In this document: piece by piece, positions 1-7,809 of the stretch
Layout of the letters: the number at the start of each line of letters is the position of its first letter
Numbering within the stretch: the stretch's first letter is position 1
NCBI RefSeq assembly: GCF_904061905.1
Contig: NZ_CAJFCI010000076.1
Coordinates: 62,001 to 126,000, forward strand
Source of the DNA: Zestomonas carbonaria
GTDB taxonomy: Bacteria > Pseudomonadota > Gammaproteobacteria > Pseudomonadales > Pseudomonadaceae
Length of the DNA stretch: 64,000 bases
Reading direction: 5' to 3'
Translations under genes and position numbers: made by a program
The notes under the pieces: model-generated
Told to the model about the DNA's origin: nothing
The model's database searches: none
What the model saw: the letters and a program-made list of their open reading frames with translations, nothing else

Positions 1-201
1 CGACTCGCCGAGCGCCTTGAAGGTCGCCTGCGGCGAAGGAATCAGCGGGTTGTCGCCAAGCGGTGTGTAGCGGCTCGCCAGTTCCCAGAGGGCGAACAGG
101 ACAAGCCACAGCAGCAGGCTTTCGCGATAACGCCAGAGCAGCGCCCAGGGACGACGGGGCGAGTGAAGGGCGGACACGGGCAGCCCGATGGACTCGCTCA
201 T
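1..201 (-). CDS. ABC transporter permease, N-terminal part (runs off left edge)
   Basis: This is the inner-membrane permease subunit of a SsuC/TauC/NitT-type importer, probably for a sulfonate or sulfate ester. Only the first 67 residues lie in the window: a short cytoplasmic N-terminus, then a hydrophobic stretch (residues 29-41, LLLWLVLFALWEL), then the typical periplasmic IPSP motif followed by a helix. The ATG at 199-201 overlaps the stop of the ATPase gene as ATGA, which indicates translational coupling and fixes the start. It is the last visible gene of a leftward operon that begins with an FMNH2-dependent monooxygenase. The family call rests on context and a short piece of sequence. 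Confidence 0.8.
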   Translation of the reverse strand, partial: MSESIGLPVSALHSPRRPWALLWRYRESLLLWLVLFALWELASRYTPLGDNPLIPSPQATFKALGES

Positions 202-1001
202 CGCACGCCCTCCCCGCTTTCCACTCGCTGCAGACCACGCAGGATGTCGGCAGCCAGGGCGTCGTTGATACGTCGGCGCAGCGCCTGGAAGGCTTCGTCA
301 TTCAGCAGAGCCTGGCGCTCTCGCGGCCGGGCGAAGGACACATCGAGGTCGGCGATCACCCGCCCCGGCGAGGAGCCGAGAATGATCACCCGGTCCCCCA
401 GGTACAGAGCCTCGTCCACGTCGTGAGTGACGAACAGCACCGTCTTGACCGGCCGCGCCTGGCGCCATACCTCGGCCAGCAGATCTTGCAGACGGGCACG
501 GTTGACCGGATCGAGCGCGCCGAATGGCTCGTCCAGCAGCAACAGCGGCGAACCCAGGGCGAAAGCACGAGCGATGGCGCCACGCTGCTGCATGCCGCCG
601 GACAGCTCGAAGGGATAGCGTTCCACCGTCGCTGCCAGACCAACCCTCGCCAGGTGCTCCTCGGCCTCGCGACGCGCCTCGCGTCGCGGGGTCGAAGGCC
701 GCGCCTGGGTGATGGCCAGGCTGACGTTGTCGCGCATGTTCAGCCAGGGGAACAGAGCGTAGTCCTGGAACACGATGCCACGTTCGGGCGACGGGCCCTC
801 CAGCGCGGCGCCACGCCAGCGCAGGCTGCCGCCATCCGGTACCTGCAAGCCGGCCACCAGGCGCAGCAGGCTGGACTTGCCCGAGCCGCTGGCGCCGAGG
901 ATCGAGACCAGTTGCCCTTCGGGAATATCCAGGTCGATGCGCTCCAGCACCGTCTGCCCACCGTAGGCCAGGCTCACGCTTTCGAGGCTCAGTCCGCTCA
1001 C
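198..1001 (-). CDS. ABC transporter ATP-binding protein, SsuB/TauB/NitT family
   Basis: This is the cytoplasmic ATPase that energises the importer of the upstream substrate-binding proteins. It has a Walker A motif GASGSGKSS near residue 37, a Q-loop in the IVFQDYALFPW stretch, the signature LSGGMQQR, a Walker B LLLLDEPFGALD and the switch histidine in FVTHDVDEA. Its length (267 aa) is normal for the family. The start is GTG at 999-1001, which overlaps the stop of the preceding gene as GTGA; the permease start overlaps its own stop as ATGA. This tight coupling is typical of sulfonate-uptake operons. Substrate specificity cannot be read from the ATPase. Confidence 0.93.
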   Translation of the reverse strand: MSGLSLESVSLAYGGQTVLERIDLDIPEGQLVSILGASGSGKSSLLRLVAGLQVPDGGSLRWRGAALEGPSPERGIVFQDYALFPWLNMRDNVSLAITQARPSTPRREARREAEEHLARVGLAATVERYPFELSGGMQQRGAIARAFALGSPLLLLDEPFGALDPVNRARLQDLLAEVWRQARPVKTVLFVTHDVDEALYLGDRVIILGSSPGRVIADLDVSFARPRERQALLNDEAFQALRRRINDALAADILRGLQRVESGEGVR

Positions 1002-2014
1002 AGCACGTCCTTCGCCTGGTATTCGGCCTTGAGCTTCTGCCAGAACGGATCCTGCGGGTTCTCGGCCGCCAGTTGGTCGAGCACCTTGGCGTAGAGCTCG
1101 ACGTTCACCGCCTGGTCGATGTCACCGCCGGCCGGAATGAACTCGCTGGCTTGCATGCTCGACCAGAACGACTGCACACCCTTCAGGTTGGGGTCGCTGC
1201 TCTGGTCGATGTGCGGCGAGTAGTAACTGTCCTCCAGCAACTGGCGGTCGAGCTTGATGTACTTGGCGATGGCGTCGATGGTCTGTTCGCGCTGCTCGCT
1301 GGCGAACCTCTCGGCACGCAGGATGGCGCGCAGGAACCTGGCCCAGGTATCCGGCTGCTCAGCCAGGCGCCGGTTGGTCACCACCAGCCGGCAGCAGGTA
1401 TGCCCCGGCTCCAGATCGGCGGAACGGATCACCACCTTCAGGCCCTGGGCCTCGGCGCGCAGATCGTGCGGCCCCCAGACCACCCCGGCATCCACCTGTC
1501 CGGACTTGACCGCCTCGATCACTGCCGGCGGATTCTTCAGCTCGAACAGCTCGACATCCTTCTTCCAGCTCAGGCCATTCTTGTACAGGGCGCCACGCAG
1601 CACCGCGTCGCCGCTGGCCATACGCACGGTGGCGATCTTCAGGTCCTTCAGATCGGCGACCTGGCGGATGCTCTCGGCGCGGTCGGCACGGGCGATCAGC
1701 GCGGCATCTTCGCCCATGATCCCGCCGATGATCTTCAACTGGCTGCCGCGTGCCACGTGCACTAGTGGACCGGTGGTGCCGAAGGCACCGATGTCCAGCT
1801 TGTTGGCGATGATCGCGTTGAGGCCGTCGGCGGAGTTGGTGAACTCCACCAGTTGCACGTCCAACCCTTCCTCGGCGAAGAAATTCTGCTCCTTGGCAAC
1901 GAAGAACTTGGCGTGGCCGGTGGCCGGCAGGTAGCCGACCTTGAGGGCTTCCGCCTGAGCCACCTGGCCGCCGAACAGCAAGGCCGCGCAGAACCCGATC
2001 AGTCTGGTGTTCAT
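998..2014 (-). CDS. ABC transporter substrate-binding protein, NitT/TauT type (second of two)
   Basis: This is a periplasmic binding protein of about 338 aa with an N-terminal signal peptide ending near AQAEA, followed by the family pattern VGYLPATGHAKFFVAKEQNFF. A GTG directly precedes the ATG; the ATG at 2014 is preferred because GAGGAG lies six bases upstream of it. It is the third gene of the operon, ten bases downstream of another binding protein, and overlaps the ATPase gene by four bases. Operons of this kind usually carry one binding protein, so the pair suggests either two related ligands or a lipid/periplasm split. The exact ligand (alkanesulfonate, sulfate ester or similar) is inferred. 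Confidence 0.88.
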   Translation of the reverse strand: MNTRLIGFCAALLFGGQVAQAEALKVGYLPATGHAKFFVAKEQNFFAEEGLDVQLVEFTNSADGLNAIIANKLDIGAFGTTGPLVHVARGSQLKIIGGIMGEDAALIARADRAESIRQVADLKDLKIATVRMASGDAVLRGALYKNGLSWKKDVELFELKNPPAVIEAVKSGQVDAGVVWGPHDLRAEAQGLKVVIRSADLEPGHTCCRLVVTNRRLAEQPDTWARFLRAILRAERFASEQREQTIDAIAKYIKLDRQLLEDSYYSPHIDQSSDPNLKGVQSFWSSMQASEFIPAGGDIDQAVNVELYAKVLDQLAAENPQDPFWQKLKAEYQAKDVL

Positions 2015-2024
2015 CACGGGCTCC

Positions 2025-2972
2025 TCAGTTCCGGAAGGCCTGGCTGAAGGACGTATCGACGATACCGCTGGTGTCGAAGGCCTTGGGCAGCGCGCCGGTC
2101 TGCACGAGGAAATCGGCGGTTTCCTGGTAGTCGCGGGCGGCCTGCTCGTCCACCGGGCCGACGGTCATGTTGGCCTGGCCGATCCAGTGGCGGGATACGG
2201 TCTGGTCGAGGTTGGCCTTCTTCGCCCACAGGTCGGCATAGGTTTCCTTGTTCGCCTCGACCCAGGCGCGGGCCTTCTGCAGGCGGCCGAGGAAGTCGGC
2301 GATGGCCTCGCGCTTGGGCTCGATGGAGTTGGCGTTGGCGGCGATGCTCGACAGCCCCGGCATCAGGTCGCGCGCGGTGATGATCGGCTTGGCCTCGGAG
2401 AACACGATCTGCTGGGAAATGTAGGGCTCCCACACCGGGAAGGCGTCGATGCTGCCCTGGGGAAACGCGGCGGCCGCGTCGATGGGCATCAGCTTGACGA
2501 ACTCCACGTAGTCGCTGGGCAGGCCGGCCTTCTCCAGGGCCCGCAGGGTCAGTTGCTGGCTCCAGGCGCCGGGCCAGTAGGCGACCTTCTTGCCCTTGAG
2601 GTCCTCGATGGTCCTGGCCGGCGAGTCCTTGTGCACCAGCAGCGCGATGGTGTCCGGGTTCTGCCGCGAGACACCGATCAGCTTGACCGGCGCGCCCTTG
2701 GCGGCAAGGAAGATGAACCCCGAGTCGCCCAGGAAGCCCAGGTCGAGGGCGCCGGCCTCCAGCCCCTCGGCCACCGGCGCGGCGGACTGGAAGTGCTTCC
2801 AGTCGACCTTGTAGGGCGCGCCTTCGAGCACGCCGGAGGCTTCCACCGAGGCACGCACGTTGTAGTAGTTCTGGTCGCCGACGCGCAGGGTGAGCTGGTC
2901 GGCGGCCTGGCTCAGCGGCGCGGCGATGGCGAGAGCCGCAAGGCTGCGGCGGAACAGGCAGGACAGATTCAT
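2025..2972 (-). CDS. ABC transporter substrate-binding protein, aliphatic-sulfonate type (first of two)
   Basis: This is a 315-aa periplasmic binding protein. Residues 1-23 form a signal peptide (hydrophobic core LAALAIAAPL, cleavage after SQA). The mature part has the SsuA/TauA-like pattern VRVGDQNYYNVRAS and LGFLGDSGFIFLAAKGAPVKL. It lies 18 bases downstream of the monooxygenase and 10 bases upstream of the second binding protein, so all are in one transcription unit. It likely captures an organosulfur compound that the monooxygenase desulfonates in the cytoplasm. It is clearly diverged from its neighbour and is not a recent duplicate. Confidence 0.88.
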   Translation of the reverse strand: MNLSCLFRRSLAALAIAAPLSQAADQLTLRVGDQNYYNVRASVEASGVLEGAPYKVDWKHFQSAAPVAEGLEAGALDLGFLGDSGFIFLAAKGAPVKLIGVSRQNPDTIALLVHKDSPARTIEDLKGKKVAYWPGAWSQQLTLRALEKAGLPSDYVEFVKLMPIDAAAAFPQGSIDAFPVWEPYISQQIVFSEAKPIITARDLMPGLSSIAANANSIEPKREAIADFLGRLQKARAWVEANKETYADLWAKKANLDQTVSRHWIGQANMTVGPVDEQAARDYQETADFLVQTGALPKAFDTSGIVDTSFSQAFRN

Positions 2973-2990
2973 GGGGCAGTCTCCAGATGG

Positions 2991-4076
2991 TCAGCCGGCC
3001 TGGCGTCGTTGCAGGGCGGCAATGTGTTCGCGGATCGCCGGGATCAGGCCCCGGCCGTAGAGTTGGGCATCGTCCAGCGGGTCGAAGCCGCGGATCAGGA
3101 AGGTCGAGGCGCCGTGCTGCCAGTAGCGGCCGAGGGCGGCGGCCACCTGCTCCGGCGTGCCGACCAGCGCGGTGGAATTCCATTGCGCGCCGGTGAGCCG
3201 GGCCACGCCGGTCCACAGGCGCTCGTCCAGCACCTCGCCGCGCTGGGCGGCGGCCAGCAGGCGTTGCGAACCGGCATTGGCCGGCGCGTGGTCGTTCAGC
3301 GGCAGGCCGAGGCGCGTGCGGTTCTCGCGCACCCGTTCGAGAATCTCGGCGGCGCGCTTCCAGGCCGCTTCCTCGGTGTCGGCGACGATCGGCCGGAACG
3401 ACACCGAGAAGCGCGGGCTGCGCCCCTGTGCCCGGGCTGCGGCGCGCACGCGCTGCACGTGCTCGGAAAAATCGGCCAGCGGCTCGCCCCACAGCATGTA
3501 GGTGTCGGCGTGCCGGGCGGCCACTTCGATGGCGGCCGGCGAGGAACCGCTGAAGTAGATCGGGATATGTGGCTTCTGGCGGGTGCGCACGTTCGGCAAG
3601 GCACCCTTGAAGCGGTAGAAGCGCCCGTCGTGATCGACCGGCGCCTCGGCGGTCCAGATCGCCTTCAGGACCTCGAGGTATTCGTCGGTGCGGGCATAGC
3701 GCTGGTCGTGGTCGAGATAGTCGCCGTCGCGCTGCTGGTCGGCATCGCTGCCGCCGCTGATCACGTTGAGGGCCAGGCGGCCATTGCTGAACTGGTCGAG
3801 GGTGGCCAGTTGGCGTGCGGCCAGCGGCGGTGCGATCACGCCGGGACGATAGGCCAGCAGGATGCCCAGGCGCTCGGTCGCCGCCGCGATGAAGGAACTG
3901 ACCACCGCACCTTCGGCCCCGTTGGAGAAGTAACCCACCAGGGCACGGTCGAAACCGGCCTGTTCATGGGCCTGGGCGAAGCGACGGACGAACTGCGCAT
4001 CCACCGCCTCCCCCAACGGCTGATCGACCTCGGCACTCGGCGTCGCCGTGATCATGCCGATGATTTCCACGCTCAT
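2991..4076 (-). CDS. FMNH2-dependent monooxygenase, SsuD/luciferase-like family
   Basis: This 361-aa flavin-dependent monooxygenase is of the alkanesulfonate monooxygenase type and is expected to cleave a C-S bond using reduced flavin from a separate reductase. Visible family signatures include the N-terminal MSVEIIGMITATPSAE, the SNGRLALNVISGG segment with its neighbouring DGDYLDHDQRYARTDEYLEV, and GSSPAAIEVAARHADTYMLWGEP. An in-frame ATG 13 codons upstream exists, but the ATG at 4076 has a good AGGAG site eight bases away and matches family N-termini. It is the first gene of the leftward transport operon. No flavin reductase gene is in the window. Confidence 0.9.
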   Translation of the reverse strand: MSVEIIGMITATPSAEVDQPLGEAVDAQFVRRFAQAHEQAGFDRALVGYFSNGAEGAVVSSFIAAATERLGILLAYRPGVIAPPLAARQLATLDQFSNGRLALNVISGGSDADQQRDGDYLDHDQRYARTDEYLEVLKAIWTAEAPVDHDGRFYRFKGALPNVRTRQKPHIPIYFSGSSPAAIEVAARHADTYMLWGEPLADFSEHVQRVRAAARAQGRSPRFSVSFRPIVADTEEAAWKRAAEILERVRENRTRLGLPLNDHAPANAGSQRLLAAAQRGEVLDERLWTGVARLTGAQWNSTALVGTPEQVAAALGRYWQHGASTFLIRGFDPLDDAQLYGRGLIPAIREHIAALQRRQAG

Positions 4077-4206
4077 CTCGCGCGCTCCTGTGTCGGTTAT
4101 GCCAATCGCCAGCACAAGATCGTCTTTTGCTTATAAGAAGACGCCGTTGTCTAACGAACGCTTATAAAGCTATAGGCAACCATGACAGGAGGGAAATTCA
4201 TTTTAG

Positions 4207-4222
4207 GCATATACTAATATGC
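4207..4222. promoter_or_regulatory. Palindrome GCATAT-ACTA-ATATGC, candidate operator of the sulfonate operon
   Basis: A perfect 6-4-6 inverted repeat lies 131 bases upstream of the monooxygenase start inside an AT-rich stretch. A related imperfect element (GCATA-ttagct-TATG) lies just upstream of the LysR gene near 5515-5528. LysR-type regulators commonly bind such interrupted AT-rich dyads, so the neighbouring LysR protein is the candidate binder. That assignment is inference. Confidence 0.4.
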
Positions 4223-4463
4223 AAATTATGCATGTAATGAATTTCTCATTCTGCGTGATGAGCATTTCGTGGGGGAGGACGGTGTGGGGTCGCGGTGCGC
4301 GCGGCGCACCCTACGGTGAGGCGTTGGCGTAATCCGGGCTACGGCGCATCGGCGCTCGCCGGACCAGTCCCCTCTCCCTCCGGAGCGGGGCGCGTAGCCA
4401 GGGTTAGGGAAAGGGTGAGGGGCGGAATTTCGGGTAACTACGAACCCACGCGCCCTCTTCCCC

Positions 4464-4495
4464 AGCCCTCTCCACTAGGCGTGCCCCCATAAATA
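4464..4495 (+). repeat. Dispersed repeat, copy 1 (32 bp identical to 54152-54183)
   Basis: The 32 bases beginning AGCCCTCTCCACTAGG are identical at both places and in the same orientation. A second block (GGACCAGTCCCCTC ... AGGGTGAGGG) lies to the left of this copy and to the right of the other copy, so block order differs between the two loci. Confidence 0.85.
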
Positions 4496-4565
4496 GGAGA
4501 GGGAGCCGTCCGCGTTGGCTGACAGTCTGTGGCTCAAACCAACCCAGGATGCCGGCCAGTCCTTC

Positions 4566-4586
4566 CCCGGATTTCATCCGGGCTAC
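4566..4586 (+). repeat. Short palindromic repeat CCCGGAT-N-ATCCGGG, copy 1
   Basis: The 21-base unit CCCGGATTTCATCCGGGCTAC forms a small hairpin directly after the LysR stop codon. Near-identical units occur at 54070-54090 and 62571-62591, each at the 3' end of a gene. Confidence 0.8.
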
Positions 4587-4591
4587 GCATC

Positions 4592-5506
4592 TCAAGCAGA
4601 CTGCGCCGCCGATGCGTTCGCCCCCAGGCGGCTGGCGATCACTTCGCCGAACAGGTCCACGGCGCCCTGCAGGTTGCCGATGAAAGCCGCGCGCACCAGC
4701 CACAGGTCGATCACCGGCTTGAAGTCGGTGACGTTGAGCACTTCCAGTCGCTCGCGATGGCGGCTGCTTTCCAGCAGCGGCAAGGGCACCAGACCGAGGC
4801 CCATGCCGTTGGCCACCAGGCCGAGTTGCAGGTCGGTGCCGAATATCTCCAGGTTCACCGACAGGTTCAGCCCCTGCTCGACCAGGGCGCGCTGCAGACC
4901 GGCGCGGAATCCGCAGCCATCCGGGTTCAGCACCCACCCACGCTCCTGGCATTCGGCCAGCCGGTAGCTGCGCTTGGGCGACGAGCCGCGCGGCGCGACC
5001 ACCACCAGGTTCATGCGCGCCAGGGACTGGCCGACCAGCCCCTCCGGGAACACCTTGCCCGCCGGGAACAACGCGGCGACGGCATCCAGTTCGCCGTTCT
5101 CCAGGCGCTTGAGCAGACCGCTGCCCCAGCCGTTGGACACCTGCACGTGCAGCTCCGGATAGGCCCCTTGCAAGCGCTGCAAGGCTTCGAGCAGCAACGT
5201 GTCGCCGACCGTCTGCGGCACGCCGAGGCGCAACGAGCCGGACGGCATCGAGTCGCTCGCCACCAGTTCGCGCAGCGAATCGATCTCGCGCAGCACGGCC
5301 CGGCATTGCTCGTATACCCGCAAGCCCATGGGGGTGGGCTTCAGTGGCTTGGTGTTGCGATCCAGCAACTCCACGCCCAGCGCTTCTTCGAAATTCTGCA
5401 GGCGACGGGTGATCGCCGACTGGGTCAATTGCAGGGACTCGGCGGCCTGGCTCAACGACTGCAGGCGAATGACCGCGACGAAGGCATCGATGTCATCTAT
5501 CTTCAT
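4592..5506 (-). CDS. LysR-family transcriptional regulator
   Basis: This 304-aa regulator has an N-terminal winged helix-turn-helix (residues 1-60, with the typical QLTQSAITRRLQNFEEALGVELLDR pattern, split here as SLQLTQSAITRR and LQNFEEALGVELLDR) and a C-terminal periplasmic-binding-like effector domain. The start is taken at ATG 5506, whose product begins MKIDDIDAF as in family members; an ATG 12 codons upstream has no better ribosome site. It sits between a leftward organosulfur transport operon and the divergent thiol dioxygenase-rhodanese operon, so it probably controls one or both in response to a sulfur metabolite. The effector is unknown. Confidence 0.93.
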   Translation of the reverse strand: MKIDDIDAFVAVIRLQSLSQAAESLQLTQSAITRRLQNFEEALGVELLDRNTKPLKPTPMGLRVYEQCRAVLREIDSLRELVASDSMPSGSLRLGVPQTVGDTLLLEALQRLQGAYPELHVQVSNGWGSGLLKRLENGELDAVAALFPAGKVFPEGLVGQSLARMNLVVVAPRGSSPKRSYRLAECQERGWVLNPDGCGFRAGLQRALVEQGLNLSVNLEIFGTDLQLGLVANGMGLGLVPLPLLESSRHRERLEVLNVTDFKPVIDLWLVRAAFIGNLQGAVDLFGEVIASRLGANASAAQSA

Positions 5507-5597
5507 TCTTAATTCGCATATTAGCTTATGAACAAATTGCATTTTCGTGATTATAGCCAGATTGCTACCTTAGCGCGGGCCGCTACTGGATACCGAT

Positions 5598-6206
5598 ATG
5601 AATCCCCAACCGAACCTGAACAGACTACGCACCTTCATCGGCGCACTCGCGGAACTGCTCGACAGCCACCCCGACGAAGCCACGACCCTGGAACACGGCG
5701 GCGACTTGCTACGGCAACTGGTCAGCCACGACGACTGGCTGCCGGAAGAGTTCGCTCAGCCGGATCCGCAGCGCTACCAGCAATACCTGCTGCATGCCGA
5801 CTCGCGCCAGCGTTTTTCCATCGTCAGCTTCGTCTGGGGACCGGGCCAGAGCACCCCCGTGCACGACCATCGCGTCTGGGGCCTGATCGGCATGCTGCGC
5901 GGCGCCGAATACTCGCAGGGCTTCGCCCGCGCCGAGGACGGCGTCCTGCACCCGGAGGGCGCCGCCGTGCGTCTCGCCCCCGGCCAGGTCGAAGCGGTAT
6001 CGCCGCGCATCGGCGACATCCACCGGGTCAGCAACGCCTACGCCGACCGGGTCTCCATCAGCATCCACGTCTACGGCGCCAACATCGGCGCGGTGCGGCG
6101 CGCCGTCTACCTCGAAGACGGCAGCGAGAAGCCTTTCATCTCCGGCTATTCCAACCCCTACCTGCCCAACCTCTGGGACCTTTCCAAAGAGAGCCTTGCG
6201 TCATGA
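5598..6206 (+). CDS. Cysteine dioxygenase-family thiol dioxygenase (3-mercaptopropionate dioxygenase type)
   Basis: This 202-aa cupin enzyme adds O2 to a small thiol to give a sulfinate. The three iron ligands are visible as H89, H91 (PVHDH) and H142 (DIHRVSN). The Ser-His-Tyr relay known in bacterial 3-mercaptopropionate dioxygenases is present as S155, H157 and Y159 (SISIHVY), with R168 close by for carboxylate binding. These positions match the bacterial 3MDO subtype rather than mammalian cysteine dioxygenase, which carries a Cys-Tyr crosslink. Its stop overlaps the start of the rhodanese gene as ATGA, so the sulfinate or released sulfur is probably passed on to that enzyme. Confidence 0.92.
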   Translation: MNPQPNLNRLRTFIGALAELLDSHPDEATTLEHGGDLLRQLVSHDDWLPEEFAQPDPQRYQQYLLHADSRQRFSIVSFVWGPGQSTPVHDHRVWGLIGMLRGAEYSQGFARAEDGVLHPEGAAVRLAPGQVEAVSPRIGDIHRVSNAYADRVSISIHVYGANIGAVRRAVYLEDGSEKPFISGYSNPYLPNLWDLSKESLAS

Positions 6207-7786
6207 GCCGAATCACCACCCGCTCCTTCCACGACATCCGCCAAGCCCTGCTCGACCGGCAGGAGGTGGCGCTGATCGACGTCCGCGAGGAGGCGCCGTT
6301 CGCCGAGGAGCATCCGCTGTTCGCCGCCAACATCCCGCTGTCCAAGCTGGAACTGGAGATCCATGCCCGCGTGCCGCGCCGCGATACTCCCGTTACCGTC
6401 TACGACGACGGCGAGAGCCTGGCCGAGGTGGCCGCCGAACGCCTGCTCGCCCTGGGCTACGTCGACGTGGCCCTGCTCGACGGCGGCCTGGCCGGCTGGC
6501 GCACCGCGGGCGGCGAGCTGTTCCGCGACGTCAACGTGCCGAGCAAGGCGTTCGGTGAGTTGGTGGAAAGCCAGCGGCATACCCCTTCCCTCTCGGCCGA
6601 GGAGGTCAAGGCGCTGCTCGATGCCAAGGCCGATGTGGTGGTGCTCGATGCACGGCGCTTCGACGAATACCAGACCATGAGCATCCCCACCGGCATCAGC
6701 GTGCCGGGGGCGGAACTGGTGCTGCGCGCCCGCGAACTGGCGCCGGATCCCGCGACCCGGGTAATCGTCAATTGCGCCGGGCGCACCCGCAGCCTGATCG
6801 GCACCCAGTCGCTGATCAACGCCGGCCTCCCCAACCCGGTGGCCGCCCTGCGCAACGGCACCATCGGTTGGACCCTGGCCGGCCAGCAACTCGAACACGG
6901 CCAGTCGCGGCGCTTCGGCGAAGTCACCGAGGCCACCCGGCAACAAGCCGCACAGTCCGCCCGTGCGGTAGCGGACAAGGCCAGTGTCGGCCGAGCCACG
7001 CTCGCCGATCTGCAGCGCTGGCAGGCGGAGCCCGCGCGCACCACCTACCTGTTCGACGTGCGCACGCCGGAAGAATACGAAGCCGGCCACCTGCCCGGTT
7101 CGCGCCCGACGCCGGGCGGCCAGCTCGTGCAGGAAACCGACCACTACGCCAGCGTGCGTGGCGCGCGCATCGTGCTGGCCGACGACGACGGCGTGCGCGC
7201 CAACATGAGCGCCTCCTGGCTCGCGCAGATGGGCTGGGACGTGCACGTGCTGGACGGCCTGGCAGCCAGTGCCTTCTCCGAGCGCGGCGCCTGGCAGGCG
7301 CCGCTGCCTCCCCTGCCCCGGCCCGAGGCGATCACGCCGCAGACCCTGAACGACTGGCTGGCCGAAGGCCGCACCCTGGTGCTGGACTTCACCGCCAGCG
7401 CCAACCACGTCGCCCGCCACATCCCCGGTGCCTGGTGGGCCCTGCGCTCGCAACTGCCGCAGGCCCTGGAACGCCTGCCGGTGGCGGAGCGCTACGTGCT
7501 CACCTGCGGGAGCAGCCTGCTGGCGCGCTTCGTCGTCGATGAACTGAAGGAGCTGACCGGCAAGCCGGTATTCCTGCTCGAAGGCGGCACCGCCGCCTGG
7601 GTCGCCGCCGGCCTGCCGACCGAGTCCGGCGAACAGCGCCTGGCCGTTCCCCGCAGCGACCGCTACCGCCGTCCCTACGAGGGCACCGACAACCCGCGCG
7701 AAGCCATGCAGGCTTACCTGGACTGGGAGTTCGGCCTGGTCGAACAGCTCGGTCGAGACGGCACCCATGGGTTCTTCGTGATCTAG
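6203..7786 (+). CDS. Four-domain rhodanese (thiosulfate sulfurtransferase-like protein)
   Basis: This 527-aa cytoplasmic protein has four consecutive rhodanese domains. Domains 2 and 4 keep a cysteine at the active-site loop (C191 in VNCAGRTRS and C435 in LTCGSS). In domains 1 and 3 the same loop carries aspartates (VYDDGES near 67-72 and LADDDGV near 326-331), so these are probably non-catalytic. The gene starts at ATG 6203, overlapping the dioxygenase stop by four bases, and is translationally coupled to it. The pair likely handles sulfane sulfur or sulfinate released from 3-mercaptopropionate or cysteine analogues. The true acceptor is unknown. Confidence 0.92.
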   Translation: MSRITTRSFHDIRQALLDRQEVALIDVREEAPFAEEHPLFAANIPLSKLELEIHARVPRRDTPVTVYDDGESLAEVAAERLLALGYVDVALLDGGLAGWRTAGGELFRDVNVPSKAFGELVESQRHTPSLSAEEVKALLDAKADVVVLDARRFDEYQTMSIPTGISVPGAELVLRARELAPDPATRVIVNCAGRTRSLIGTQSLINAGLPNPVAALRNGTIGWTLAGQQLEHGQSRRFGEVTEATRQQAAQSARAVADKASVGRATLADLQRWQAEPARTTYLFDVRTPEEYEAGHLPGSRPTPGGQLVQETDHYASVRGARIVLADDDGVRANMSASWLAQMGWDVHVLDGLAASAFSERGAWQAPLPPLPRPEAITPQTLNDWLAEGRTLVLDFTASANHVARHIPGAWWALRSQLPQALERLPVAERYVLTCGSSLLARFVVDELKELTGKPVFLLEGGTAAWVAAGLPTESGEQRLAVPRSDRYRRPYEGTDNPREAMQAYLDWEFGLVEQLGRDGTHGFFVI

Positions 7787-7809
7787 GAGCCAGGGGGGCT
7801 GGTGACCCG

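Larger units (their letters stand above)
4077..4591. other. Intergenic region with AT-rich promoter segment and dispersed repeats
   Basis: No gene is supported in these 515 bases. The right-hand flank of the monooxygenase (4110-4260) is AT-rich, with two copies of GCTTATAA (near 4130 and 4170) and a perfect palindrome at 4207-4222, consistent with the operon's promoter. From about 4360 to 4586 there are repeat sequences also found near 54.1-54.3 kb. Confidence 0.6.

Noticed and set aside
2007..4136. Open frame of about 709 codons opposite the sulfonate operon
   Set aside because: Antisense to two secure genes (monooxygenase and binding protein).
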